Assembly: GCF_030643905.1 (NCBI RefSeq)
Contig: NZ_CP121446.1
Coordinates: forward strand, 682,001-746,000
Direction: 5' to 3'
Length of the DNA: 64,000 nucleotides
DNA from: Flavobacterium sp. IMCC34852
GTDB lineage: Bacteria > Bacteroidota > Bacteroidia > Flavobacteriales > Flavobacteriaceae
Shown here: piece by piece, positions 18,031-26,879 of the stretch
Numbering within the stretch: the stretch's first letter is position 1
Layout: each line of letters starts with the position of its first letter
Translations under genes and position numbers: made by a program
The notes under the pieces: model-generated
The model's input: the letters and a program-made list of their open reading frames with translations, nothing else
What the model was told of the DNA's origin: nothing
The model's database searches: none

Positions 18031-19466
18031 TATAGATTTTTATGAATTTGATATCCCAAACTTTGGATGGTTTTTGTTAATAATTTAGCTCCCTCTTTTT
18101 CTTGTTCAGGAATCTTCTCTGTGTCAATTTCTTCCAATAATTTTACAATGTGAGATAATAATCTTTTTGGAGATTTTTTTTGGAGAGTATTATTAACTAA
18201 GTCAGCCAACTTTTCTGTAAGTGCCAAAGAGTCTGGTTTTGAGAAATTTTTACTATTAATATTAATTGACTCTAGACTGTCAATTGCTTTGTTTAAAAGC
18301 TTAACCGGCTCATCTTGTGATTGTTTATTCCTTAATTTCTGATAATGAATATCAACATTCTCATCAATTAAGTCACCAATATTATTTTTAAGATTAGTGT
18401 CACGACTGTTTAAATGAGCTTCTAAATTATTAATATTAAAATCTATTTGTTCTTCTTTGAAGCTTGAAATTATCTTTTCATGGTTACTTAAGAAACTTGA
18501 CCAAATTTCACGAGTACCAAAAAAATGATTTTGTTTTTGACCTTGAGCAAGATACCTAAATTTCTCATTTTTAAATTTCATTCGGATTAAATCAAAAGCA
18601 ACCGACTTCAATTCATCTACATCGCTATTTTTATAACCATCAAATGCTTTTGCAGAAGTCTCACCATAAAATGTATTCAACCAATTTGTCAAACCTCTGA
18701 ATTGCTCTTCTCTTTCATCTAATGCAGTATATATACCATTATAATCTTGATATTCTAAATACTCATCCATTAGATTCATGACTTGAAGACTATACTCAAT
18801 GTCATTTGCACTATTTATGTTTTTATAATTTCCAATCCAATTATAAATTAAATCAATAGCTTTTTTGTCAACTCTAACTCCTTTTTTTTTGTCTCCTTCG
18901 TTAGGATAATTACTTTCACTTAATTGTTGGTATAGGCGTTGAATTTTTAAATAAATTTCAATTGGATTATAATCCAACTTTCTTTCCTCGCCTAATTGAT
19001 ACTTAGTTTCAAATTTTTCAATTTCAATAGGATTTCCGGCATATTCAACAGGAAGTATAACTGCTTTAAAATAATCAATTTCGTCAATCTTATTCAACAG
19101 CATAGCTCTTCTATTGCCATCAATAATGATTCCGTCCTTTGTTATAATTCCAACTTTTTCTTGTTTAAGTTTTTTTAAACTCTCAAGAGTCTCTTTATTT
19201 TTTGAAGGTTTTGAGTCCCATAATAATTTTTCTATTAATTCTTTACCTTCAGTAGATTCTGCATCAATTAATTGACGTTGGTTTTCATATGATTTTGTTC
19301 GACTTAAAATTCTACCATTATATTTATTATATACCAAGAATCTTAAAGGTATTTCATAAACATCCATTGGCTCTAATCTATCTTTCCAAGGAATTTCAAT
19401 TTTTCCAATTGGCTTATCGGTTTTTTCGATATCTTGGATTTTTAATATTCTTGTCTCTCTATTCAT
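18030..19466 (-). CDS. ParB-like N-terminal domain protein (defence island, gene 2)
   Basis: 478 aa. The N-terminal region has the ParB/sulfiredoxin-like pattern: PLRFLVYNKYNGRI, then GIIIDGNRRAMLLNKI near residue 115, and a KAVILPVEY strand. This fold can bind nucleotides (CTP in true ParB) or act on DNA. The remaining 300 residues are helical and not recognised. It begins 3 bases after the methyltransferase stop and shares one base with the helicase start. It is not a chromosome-partition ParB: there is no ParA neighbour and the helix-turn-helix pattern is not evident. Its task may be DNA recognition or regulation. Confidence 0.75.
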   Translation of the reverse strand: MNRETRILKIQDIEKTDKPIGKIEIPWKDRLEPMDVYEIPLRFLVYNKYNGRILSRTKSYENQRQLIDAESTEGKELIEKLLWDSKPSKNKETLESLKKLKQEKVGIITKDGIIIDGNRRAMLLNKIDEIDYFKAVILPVEYAGNPIEIEKFETKYQLGEERKLDYNPIEIYLKIQRLYQQLSESNYPNEGDKKKGVRVDKKAIDLIYNWIGNYKNINSANDIEYSLQVMNLMDEYLEYQDYNGIYTALDEREEQFRGLTNWLNTFYGETSAKAFDGYKNSDVDELKSVAFDLIRMKFKNEKFRYLAQGQKQNHFFGTREIWSSFLSNHEKIISSFKEEQIDFNINNLEAHLNSRDTNLKNNIGDLIDENVDIHYQKLRNKQSQDEPVKLLNKAIDSLESININSKNFSKPDSLALTEKLADLVNNTLQKKSPKRLLSHIVKLLEEIDTEKIPEQEKEGAKLLTKTIQSLGYQIHKNL

Positions 19467-19469
19467 AAT

Positions 19470-21188
19470 CTAATTAGAATTTGCTGTTGAAGAAATTTTA
19501 TTTATCGCATATAAAGCGAAAAGTTGCTTGGTAGGTATGATTTTTTTGCTTTCAAAAACAATAGTTCCGTTTTGGATAAACTGAGGCTCTTCGATATCAA
19601 TTTTGTCAATGATTCGTTTTACTTCATCCACTAATTCAGTGGGTTCCAGAATTGTGTTATTTGATTTTTGAACTTCATACATTTCTTGAAGTTGAGTAGC
19701 ATTGCCAATCTTTTCTGAAAAGCCATTATTAATAATTTTAATAAACAGTTTTCCCGATGGGTATTTAGAAATAATTGACTCTAAAGTTTTATAATATCCA
19801 TCTTCTATGTGTTGTATAGGGAAGCCTTTACCGGTTCCATATTGTATGGAAGTTAGCCATTTTCCAGTTGCCTTTCCGCCTTTTTCAATATCATAGTTTG
19901 ATAGTGTAACGGTTAGATTTCCCTCTTTAATAGGGTGTCTTCTAAATCGGGACCCTTTATTTTTAATAGGAGGATTGTTAAATGTTTTTAAAGAATAATT
20001 ATTTAGGTTTAGTACCCCTTTTAAATTTGGTTCTGTTGCTACTTGTAATTCATCTTCATGTTTTATTTTTAATTCATCAAGTACTATCTTGGCAAAAGCT
20101 CTACTCACAGAACAACAAACAGCGTTTCCAACTAACCTCCATTTATTATTTTCGCCTCCTATAAATTGATAAGTTATTGGGAATCCCATGATGATAGCAG
20201 CTTCTCTAACGGTTGGAAGTCTGAATTCTCCATCGCCTTTTCTTTTTACTTCTGATTTATAGATTATGGACTCTCTTGAATTGGCAATCTTAGTAGCTGT
20301 AATTGTTCGGCTGGGTTTGTTTTCGTTTTCTGGGAATGACATTTTACCCATGAATGGGTGGTTTGTTTTCCAATATTTAGAAAATTTCCATTCAATTTCA
20401 TAAACGCCTGTATCATAAAAATGGTCTGTAATTTTATCTTTCTCTATTTCAATTTTATATTGAATATCTTTAATTTTAGCAGTACTCTTTTTTTCAAAAG
20501 GAGAAGGAAAATTTCCTTTTATTAAGCTAATGGAATTATAAAGAGGCAAACTTAATTGAGATTCTTTTTGTTGATGCGTTGGCTTAGGAATAACAAGTTT
20601 TTTCTTTTTTATTATTTCACCAGAGATAACTCTTTTTCTGGATTGTATTGAACCATAATCTGCTGAATTGATTATTGTAGTGTTGTCATATAAATCAATA
20701 GCTACATTATTAGCTCCAATTTTGTGTTTTTTCGCCCATTCCTCTAACCCTAAATCTTTGAAAGTGTATGTTGTTTGTAAATATCTTTTTGAATTGACCA
20801 CATTTTCCATAAACCAAGCTTTCAATGTAGAATTTGGCTGATGTTTTTTCACTGCAACTACTCTTAAAAAAGTTTCTGTTAAATCTACCCCTAGAGATTT
20901 GTCTGCCGTTCCTGATTTATTAGAACTTGAAAAACTTACACAAGGAGGGCTGCCAATAATAACATCTGTATTAGGAAGGTTATCAATTTCTTCAATAGAG
21001 GTTTTAAAATCTAAGATATTTTTTACCTCACATTCTAGATTGAAATTATGATTGAATGTATCAACAGCGGGTTTCCAATAGTCGTAACCATATTTGATTT
21101 CAAAGCCCATTTGTCTGAAACCTTCAGAAAATCCGCCTGCACCGCAAAAGAAATCGATTACTGTTAAGTTGTCTGATTTATTGTTCAA
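19470..21188 (-). CDS. DNA (cytosine-5) methyltransferase with C-terminal extension (defence island, gene 1)
   Basis: 572 aa from a TTG codon. No ATG lies between it and the upstream in-frame stop, and motif I (FFCGAGG) falls at residues 13-19, so the start must be close. Catalytic PPC is near residue 81, ENV near 128, QSRKRV near 181 and motif X GNAVCCSVSRAF near 354, giving a complete C5 methyltransferase. About 200 residues follow motif X, with GTGKGFPIQHIEDG and no recognised domain, which is longer than usual. It transfers a methyl group from SAM to cytosine in an unknown site. It leads the five-gene unit and probably marks self DNA. Confidence 0.93.
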   Translation of the reverse strand: MNNKSDNLTVIDFFCGAGGFSEGFRQMGFEIKYGYDYWKPAVDTFNHNFNLECEVKNILDFKTSIEEIDNLPNTDVIIGSPPCVSFSSSNKSGTADKSLGVDLTETFLRVVAVKKHQPNSTLKAWFMENVVNSKRYLQTTYTFKDLGLEEWAKKHKIGANNVAIDLYDNTTIINSADYGSIQSRKRVISGEIIKKKKLVIPKPTHQQKESQLSLPLYNSISLIKGNFPSPFEKKSTAKIKDIQYKIEIEKDKITDHFYDTGVYEIEWKFSKYWKTNHPFMGKMSFPENENKPSRTITATKIANSRESIIYKSEVKRKGDGEFRLPTVREAAIIMGFPITYQFIGGENNKWRLVGNAVCCSVSRAFAKIVLDELKIKHEDELQVATEPNLKGVLNLNNYSLKTFNNPPIKNKGSRFRRHPIKEGNLTVTLSNYDIEKGGKATGKWLTSIQYGTGKGFPIQHIEDGYYKTLESIISKYPSGKLFIKIINNGFSEKIGNATQLQEMYEVQKSNNTILEPTELVDEVKRIIDKIDIEEPQFIQNGTIVFESKKIIPTKQLFALYAINKISSTANSN

Positions 21189-21211
21189 GGTAATTAAAAT
21201 TTGATTTTCAA

Positions 21212-21219
21212 CAAATATA
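21212..21219 (-). promoter_or_regulatory. -7 promoter element of the defence island
   Basis: TATATTTG on the minus strand matches TAnnTTTG, 23 bases before the TTG start of the methyltransferase gene. It is the only clear promoter element for the island. Confidence 0.5.
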
Positions 21220-21301
21220 AATTATTAATCAATAGGTAAGAGATCACATCTGAATTTAAAAATAGTAAAAATCAAATTTAAAAAAGAAATTTGGGACTGT
21301 T

Positions 21302-21547
21302 TTACGGATTTACGTAAAAATAATTCTCCAAAGCCCTTCTAAACAATTCCGTATCCAATTTCAAAAGTTCTTCTTTCACATTCCATCCCTCAATGTATTC
21401 CTCATCTTCTTTACAGATTTCTTGACCGTTTAGTTTTCGAGTTAAGATATCGCTAAGTAGGACGTCATCGCAGCTGTCATAAAGTGGATAATGTTTTTCG
21501 ATGAAGTCCCAATATTCAAATCCTGAGTTGTTTTTTTGTTCTTGCAT
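21302..21547 (-). CDS. Small acidic hypothetical protein
   Basis: 81 aa, starting MQEQKNNSGF, rich in Asp and Glu, with no signal peptide, membrane segment or known motif. Predicted helices run from WDFIEKHYPLYD to ELFRRALENYF. It lies 113 bases upstream of the methyltransferase gene on the same strand, so it could be a leading gene of the island or an unrelated cytoplasmic protein. It has no toxin or antitoxin signature that I recognise. Confidence 0.55.
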   Translation of the reverse strand: MQEQKNNSGFEYWDFIEKHYPLYDSCDDVLLSDILTRKLNGQEICKEDEEYIEGWNVKEELLKLDTELFRRALENYFYVNP

Positions 21548-21651
21548 AGCTTTGTTTTTGATTACTAATTTAAGAAAATGAGGTGATTTATAAGTCTACA
21601 ATTATTAGCACAAGTAGTATAATTTATGAACAATGGTTTTGCCTATAGGAA

Positions 21652-21747
21652 TGACAACGCGAAGGCTTCTCGATAAATTTCATATCGTTCGCGAACGATT
21701 AGAAACACTCGAAGTGACGGCTGCCCTTCGACTGCGCTCAGGGTGAC
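21652..21747. repeat. REP-like repeat cluster beside the defence island
   Basis: The stretch holds a perfect 16-bp palindrome ATCGTTCGCGAACGAT (21684-21699), an ACTCGAAGTGACG copy (near 21707) related to 12638-12700, and CCCTTCGACTGCGCTCAGGG (from 21724) related to 10799-10923. No gene is visible in 21548-21811. Confidence 0.55.
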
Positions 21748-21761
21748 AAAATGTGCAAAAC

Positions 21762-21790
21762 AAAAAACCCCAACGGCTCCGTCAGGGTTT
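21762..21790 (-). terminator. Intrinsic terminator of the M13 peptidase gene
   Basis: On the minus strand AAACCCTGACGG / CCGTTGGGGTTTTTT forms a stem with a T run, 22 bases beyond the M13 gene stop. Confidence 0.8.
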
Positions 21791-21811
21791 CTATATTATT
21801 AAAATTATCTC

Positions 21812-23827
21812 TTACCAAATCTTCACACGCTTTTCAGGCGCTAAGTACAACGAATCGGTTGGTTTAATATTAAACGCTTCGTAGAACTCCGGAATGTTGC
21901 GCACGGTTCCGTTGACTCTGAATAAGGCTGGTGAGTGTGGGTCGGAGGCAATTTGACTGCGCAAGGCTTCGGCACGGGATTTTTCTAACCATACTTGTCC
22001 CCAACCCAGGAATACGCGTTGCATGCCGGTGAAGCCATCCATTACCGGTGCTTCTTTGCCGTTTAAACTGGCTTTGTAGGCTTTGATGGAAATGCTTAAT
22101 CCGCCTAGGTCGCCTATGTTTTCCCCTAAGGTAAAGGCACCGTTGACATTCAAATCAGGGAAGGCTTTGAAGCTGCTGTATTGGTCAACCAAAGCGGCCG
22201 TTTTCTTTTTGAAAGCGGCTAAATCTTGTGGTGTCCACCAGTTTTTCATCACGCCTTTGCCGTCAAAAGCACTGCCTTGGTCGTCAAAACCGTGGCCTAT
22301 TTCGTGACCGATTACCGCTCCGATGCCGCCATAGTTTACGGCATCATCGGCATTCAAGTCAAAGAAAGGCGGTTTTAAAATCGCGGCCGGGAATACAATC
22401 TCGTTTAACGAAGGGTTGTAGTACGCGTTTACCGTTTGCGGGTTCATTCCCCATTCGGAACGGTCTACCGGTTTGCCCAGTTTGGCCAATTGTCGGTTGT
22501 ATTCAAATTCGGCGGCACGTACACCGTTACCGTAGAAATCGTTTTTGGCTATTTTAAGGGCTGAGTAGTCTCTCCATTTGTCAGGGTAGCCAATTTTAAT
22601 CATAAAATTGTCCACTTTTTTCAAGGCTTCTTTCTTCGTCGCTTCACTCATCCAATCTAAGGTTTTGATGCTTTCGGCATAGGCTTTCAAGAGGTTTTTT
22701 ACCATACCGGTCATGCGCTCTTTGGCTTCTGGCGAAAAGTGTTTTTTGACATACACTTTCCCCACGATTTCTCCTAAACCTCCGTTTACCGTTTCGACAG
22801 CGCGTTTCCAATCTTCCTGTTGTTTCTCGGTACCGTATAAGGTTTTGCCGTAAAATTCAAAGTTTTGATTGTCTAAAGCGGTGGTCAAACTTCCGGCTGA
22901 TTTGTTAATCACACCCCATTTTAAATAGGTTTTCCAAGTGTCAATTGGGGTGCTTTTGATGATGTTGTTCAGGCTTTTGGTGTATTCTACCTGAGTCACT
23001 ACTAGTTTTTTCTCTTGGTCAACCCCCGCATTTTTTAACATGGCATTCCAGTTGAAATCGGGCATTAGGGTTTTTAAATCTTTTACGGCGTAAGCATTGT
23101 ACAATTTTACAATGTCGCGCGTGTCTTCTTTTTTCATGTGGTTAGAAGCCAAAGTGGTTTCCAAAGCCATGATGGTGGCAGCACTTTGAGCCCCATTAGG
23201 CAGGTTGGCCAATTGGAACATCTTTTCAATGTGTGCTACATATTTTTTGCGGATGTCGGTCATCTTGGCATCGGTAGCCAAATAGTATTCTCTTTCCGGC
23301 ATACCTAAACCACCTTGCCAAGTGATTAAAGTGTATTTTGTAGGATCTTTAAAGTCGGTATAGACCGAAACATTAAACGGAATAGCCACGCCTTTTCGGT
23401 TGGCTTTTCCGAAATAGGCGGCCAAGTCATCGTAAGAAGCAATGGCATCGATAGCGTTTAATTCCGGTTGGATAGGCGCTACGCCTTTGGCATCACGACC
23501 TTTTCGGTCCATAAACGAAGCGTAGTAGTCACCTATTTTTTGTTCGTCGGAACCTTCGGCATTACTGCCTTTGGCGGCTTCTTCGATGATGGCTTTGACG
23601 TCTTTTTGCGATTGGTCGTACAGCATATCAAAAGCCCCATAAGAGGCTTTGTCTGCCGGAATCTTGGCGGTTTTCATCCAAGCGCCGTTGACATAAGCGG
23701 CAAAGTTATCGCCGGGTTTTACCAGCGTATCCATATTTTTTTTAGTGATACCCGAAGTGAGTTCTTTTTGGCTACAAGCTGTTAGTAAGACAGAAGCCAG
23801 TAGCAAAGTGATTTTTGCATTCCTCAT
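21812..23827 (-). CDS. M13 family metallopeptidase (neprilysin/PepO-like lipoprotein)
   Basis: 671 aa. The lipobox LLTAC near residue 18 predicts a lipid-anchored exported protein. The C-terminal catalytic domain has HEIGHGFDDQG near residue 507 (zinc His pair and Glu) and ENIGDLGG near 567 (third ligand Glu plus Asp), and the family's NAYYNPSLNEIVFPA substrate strand. M13 enzymes cut oligopeptides. Length and domain order are normal (M13_N, then M13). It is a single gene with its own terminator. Confidence 0.95.
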   Translation of the reverse strand: MRNAKITLLLASVLLTACSQKELTSGITKKNMDTLVKPGDNFAAYVNGAWMKTAKIPADKASYGAFDMLYDQSQKDVKAIIEEAAKGSNAEGSDEQKIGDYYASFMDRKGRDAKGVAPIQPELNAIDAIASYDDLAAYFGKANRKGVAIPFNVSVYTDFKDPTKYTLITWQGGLGMPEREYYLATDAKMTDIRKKYVAHIEKMFQLANLPNGAQSAATIMALETTLASNHMKKEDTRDIVKLYNAYAVKDLKTLMPDFNWNAMLKNAGVDQEKKLVVTQVEYTKSLNNIIKSTPIDTWKTYLKWGVINKSAGSLTTALDNQNFEFYGKTLYGTEKQQEDWKRAVETVNGGLGEIVGKVYVKKHFSPEAKERMTGMVKNLLKAYAESIKTLDWMSEATKKEALKKVDNFMIKIGYPDKWRDYSALKIAKNDFYGNGVRAAEFEYNRQLAKLGKPVDRSEWGMNPQTVNAYYNPSLNEIVFPAAILKPPFFDLNADDAVNYGGIGAVIGHEIGHGFDDQGSAFDGKGVMKNWWTPQDLAAFKKKTAALVDQYSSFKAFPDLNVNGAFTLGENIGDLGGLSISIKAYKASLNGKEAPVMDGFTGMQRVFLGWGQVWLEKSRAEALRSQIASDPHSPALFRVNGTVRNIPEFYEAFNIKPTDSLYLAPEKRVKIW

Positions 23828-23882
23828 AATTTTAGTTTGATGATTAGGACGCTAAAGTAATTAAAAATATTAGGTTATGGTG

Positions 23883-25868
23883 TTAAAAGCTGTAGTTGAG
23901 GTTGAGGAAAATATTTCTTCCCATGCGTGGGATTTTGTTCCAATCGGCATAGGTGGTGTAGAAGGCATCCAGCAGGTTTTCAATCCCCAACTTGGTATAT
24001 AGCAGACTTCCCGGCAATACAAATTTATAACCGAAATTAGCGTTGAGTAAAGCAAAATCGGGTGTTTTGGTTTCTCCATAGGCTGAGCCAAATCGGGTTT
24101 GAGTCGCATGGCCCACGCCTTCTAAATTGGCATTGAAACGGTTTTGGGTAAAAGTCAAAGCGGTTCGGTAACTCAACGGGTTGATGAGTGGTAAATTATC
24201 GTGGTTGCTGTCTTTTCCCAAACTGTACAACAAGTTTATATTCCATTTCCAGTGTTGGTTTAGGGTCCATTCCGAATTAAAATCGACATTAAAAATCGTC
24301 GCATAATTCAAAGCTGTGTACAATTTCACCCCATTGGCTCCAATGGTCATTGGTACTAATGATTCCACAGGGGTGCCAATGATATAATTGTTGATGTGGA
24401 AATAAGAGGCTGTGATTTTGGCCTTGATTTGTTCTTTTTTGTACCCAATGAATGCATTGCTTTCCCAAGATTTTTCATTTTTTAAATTCGGGTTGCCCAC
24501 ATAGTCAAAACGGTCGGAGCTGTTGAACAGATAGAAACCATATCCTTCAGACACTGATGGTGCTCTTTCGCCATAACCTAACCCCAAGCCGTATTCCCAA
24601 CCGTTTTTGGTGAAGTTGTAATTGGCCGCCAGACTTTTTAGGAAACGCGATTTTTGGGCTTGCATTTCGGGGTAAAAAATCTGCAGACTTTGCAGGCCGA
24701 AATCACTCGCCACCTTATTGGTATGATTGCCGAAGGACACCGACATTTTCAACCCCGAATGGCAATTGAATACCCAATGGTCTTCTACAAACCAACCGGT
24801 GTAGAAAGTGCGGACATCGGGCCAAGTGTACATGAACATGCTGTTTTCATCCGGATTGTTCGGATACATGGTCATTTCAGCTACGGATTGGTTGTAAAAC
24901 GAATTCAGATTCGCCAAAAAATGGTGGTTGTTTTTCACGCCGCTGATTTTAGAATACAGTCCGAAAGTTTTGCTCCAACCCGGCATGTCCATGTGAATCG
25001 GAACCGATGGACGAGTCGTGTCATCCATACGGTGGGTGATGGTGTTGAAATAGATTTTGGTTTCCCAGTCTTTTAGCCAAGGCGATTTTGGGAGCACTAC
25101 ATATTTGACTGAAGTGATTAAGGCTTTCGCCAAAGACACGTCCATAGGCAAAGCCGGATAACCCACATCAGTAGCTTTATCGTAAATCACGGAAGCTTCG
25201 AGGAGTTTATTTTGGCTGAATTTAAAACCCGAAGTGGCGGAGAAATTGAGTTTTCGGAATTGGGAATAAAGGATTTCTTTGTCATTTCCGGCGGCATAAT
25301 TATCGGCTTCGCGAAACATCACATCGGTATCAATGTAATAAGTGCTGTCTGCATAATTGATTGACGAACCAATTATTTTTTGGCGGTTGTTGGATTCAAA
25401 ACCGGTGTTGAGACCAAAGCTCCAAAGAGGTTGGCCGAATTTGCTTTGCGTGCGTTTCAAATCAATCGCGCCGCCAATGGTGGACCCAAAGCAACTGCCT
25501 TGTTGGCCTGAATTGACTGTGGCTTCCGAAAGATTAGACACTTCGATATAGGAAGTAATCGGGTCCATTTTATCGGTACAAGCACCAAAGATGCGCATAC
25601 CGTCGATGGTGATTAAGGTTCTTTCGGTCGCCATGCTGTTGAGTATGGGTTCCCATGCGTAAGCGCCACGTTTGACCAAATCGACTTTGCTTCCTTTGTC
25701 GAGAAACTCATCGATGGAAGCTAGAGATTTGGTTAGTTTTTCGTGGATTTGTGTTTTTTTGCCAATGACAATGACTTCTTTTAAATCTTTGGGCACCAAA
25801 GAATCTTTTACTTCTTGGGCATACGAAAAGAAGCTACTGAACAATAGCAACAGGATTGTATTTTTCAT
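23883..25868 (-). CDS. TonB-dependent outer-membrane receptor, OprC/NosA-like (copper)
   Basis: About 661 aa from ATG 25868; the preceding in-frame codon is GTG. A signal peptide ends near FSYAQ. The plug domain begins EVIVIGKK, and the 22-strand barrel ends in aromatic NLNYSF. Two motifs match the copper site reported for Pseudomonas OprC (CxxxM plus HxM): ACTDKMDP near residue 95 and THRMDD near 279. NosA/OprC proteins import copper, needed by N2O reductase, and a nosZ gene is 20 kb away. The lipoprotein upstream, rich in Met and His, fits a metal role. Copper specificity is inferred. Confidence 0.8.
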   Translation of the reverse strand: MKNTILLLLFSSFFSYAQEVKDSLVPKDLKEVIVIGKKTQIHEKLTKSLASIDEFLDKGSKVDLVKRGAYAWEPILNSMATERTLITIDGMRIFGACTDKMDPITSYIEVSNLSEATVNSGQQGSCFGSTIGGAIDLKRTQSKFGQPLWSFGLNTGFESNNRQKIIGSSINYADSTYYIDTDVMFREADNYAAGNDKEILYSQFRKLNFSATSGFKFSQNKLLEASVIYDKATDVGYPALPMDVSLAKALITSVKYVVLPKSPWLKDWETKIYFNTITHRMDDTTRPSVPIHMDMPGWSKTFGLYSKISGVKNNHHFLANLNSFYNQSVAEMTMYPNNPDENSMFMYTWPDVRTFYTGWFVEDHWVFNCHSGLKMSVSFGNHTNKVASDFGLQSLQIFYPEMQAQKSRFLKSLAANYNFTKNGWEYGLGLGYGERAPSVSEGYGFYLFNSSDRFDYVGNPNLKNEKSWESNAFIGYKKEQIKAKITASYFHINNYIIGTPVESLVPMTIGANGVKLYTALNYATIFNVDFNSEWTLNQHWKWNINLLYSLGKDSNHDNLPLINPLSYRTALTFTQNRFNANLEGVGHATQTRFGSAYGETKTPDFALLNANFGYKFVLPGSLLYTKLGIENLLDAFYTTYADWNKIPRMGRNIFLNLNYSF

Positions 25869-25881
25869 CACAGTCAGATTT

Positions 25882-25917
25882 AAAAAGGTCTCACCAGTCT
25901 TAAAGCAAGACCTTTTT
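25882..25917 (-). terminator. Hairpin between lipoprotein and TonB receptor genes
   Basis: AAAAAGGTCT / AGACCTTTTT (10-bp stem, 16-base loop) lies just after the stop of the lipoprotein gene and before the receptor gene. It may attenuate rather than fully end transcription. Confidence 0.6.
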
Positions 25918-25926
25918 GAAGTGGAT

Positions 25927-26775
25927 TTAGAATTCGAGTTCGAAGAAAATGCTGCTTTCCAACACGGTGTCGGTAATGGCTTCGCCTTTTAAAACAGTGG
26001 CTTCGGCATTCAACAATTGTAGGTTGATTTTCCAATAACCGGTCATGGTTAGGGATAGTTTTCCTTCGTATAAGCCGCCGTTTGCTTTTTGCGTAGCATC
26101 AACATTATTGGGAGAACTGTGGTTGCCCATGCTTGGCATTCTCGGGTCGATTTTTACGGTGTAACCGTCAACCACCGGAAAGTTCATCATGTCTTGCATT
26201 TTCCAAACGCCCAAAACGATATCGTTAATCGCTACTTTTGGGTGATGCGGTTCGGCGTAAGCTACGATGTATTTGGCACCATCGGTACCGGTAAAAGTAT
26301 TCACTCTTCTTTTGGCTGAAGCGGGAACATCAATCACAGAAGTGGCGGAATAGGCTGTTCCGTTGAGGGTATAATCGACTTTTAAATCCCAATATTCGGT
26401 TGCATTTTGAGCCATTTGGAAGACAATGTACCCTTCGTATAAAGTTCCGTTAGGGGTTGCTTTTTCCACAGTTGATTTTGGACAAGAATGGTTCATCATC
26501 GCCATGTGCATGATGGGTGTCCAAGTCACTTCTGCATTGGTAACATACTCATCGGTAATGTTGTCTTTGATTCGGATGGAGATTTCGTTATAACCTTGTT
26601 CCAAACTTCCGATGGGCGAATACAATTCGATGGTATGCGTGTCGTTAGTAATTTCTTTGAATTTAGTAAGATTGGCTAATTCATCTGTGGTAGTATTGTT
26701 GTCGTCAGAAGAACAAGAAATAAGGGTTGAGGCCAATAAAAATAAGGCAAGCGTATATTTTAATAAGGTTTTCAT
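25927..26775 (-). CDS. Lipoprotein with two YtkA/FixH-like domains, Met/His-rich
   Basis: 282 aa. The lipobox STLISC near residue 21 is followed by an Asp/Thr linker. Two similar halves each contain a Met-His segment: TPIMHMAMMNHSCP and PRMPSMGNHSSP, each followed by LYEG and a strand ending in Trp (YWDLKVD, YWKINLQ). This is the YtkA-like pattern, whose members are found around copper and respiratory proteins. It lies directly upstream of the copper-type TonB receptor, so a role in periplasmic or surface copper handling is plausible but inferred. Confidence 0.7.
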   Translation of the reverse strand: MKTLLKYTLALFLLASTLISCSSDDNNTTTDELANLTKFKEITNDTHTIELYSPIGSLEQGYNEISIRIKDNITDEYVTNAEVTWTPIMHMAMMNHSCPKSTVEKATPNGTLYEGYIVFQMAQNATEYWDLKVDYTLNGTAYSATSVIDVPASAKRRVNTFTGTDGAKYIVAYAEPHHPKVAINDIVLGVWKMQDMMNFPVVDGYTVKIDPRMPSMGNHSSPNNVDATQKANGGLYEGKLSLTMTGYWKINLQLLNAEATVLKGEAITDTVLESSIFFELEF

Positions 26776-26879
26776 TTTTGTACATTTTAGATCATAAGGA
26801 TTTCATTGGAACAGTTTCCAATAGATTTTGGACATGCATCGTCCGGTCAACCTGGATGAGATTGATTAAAGTTTAGTGT

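Noticed and set aside
18030..19466. Chromosome-partition ParB
   Set aside because: No ParA neighbour or evident ParB helix-turn-helix, and it is embedded in a restriction-like unit.
14104..21188. DISARM, BREX or type I restriction assignment for the five-gene unit
   Set aside because: DISARM needs DrmA/DrmB, BREX needs BrxL/PglZ/BrxC, type I needs HsdR/M/S; none was found, although a C5 methyltransferase and SNF2 motor are shared with DISARM class 2 or class 1.
21302..21547. Toxin-antitoxin antitoxin
   Set aside because: Small and acidic but with no partner toxin ORF and no DNA-binding motif.
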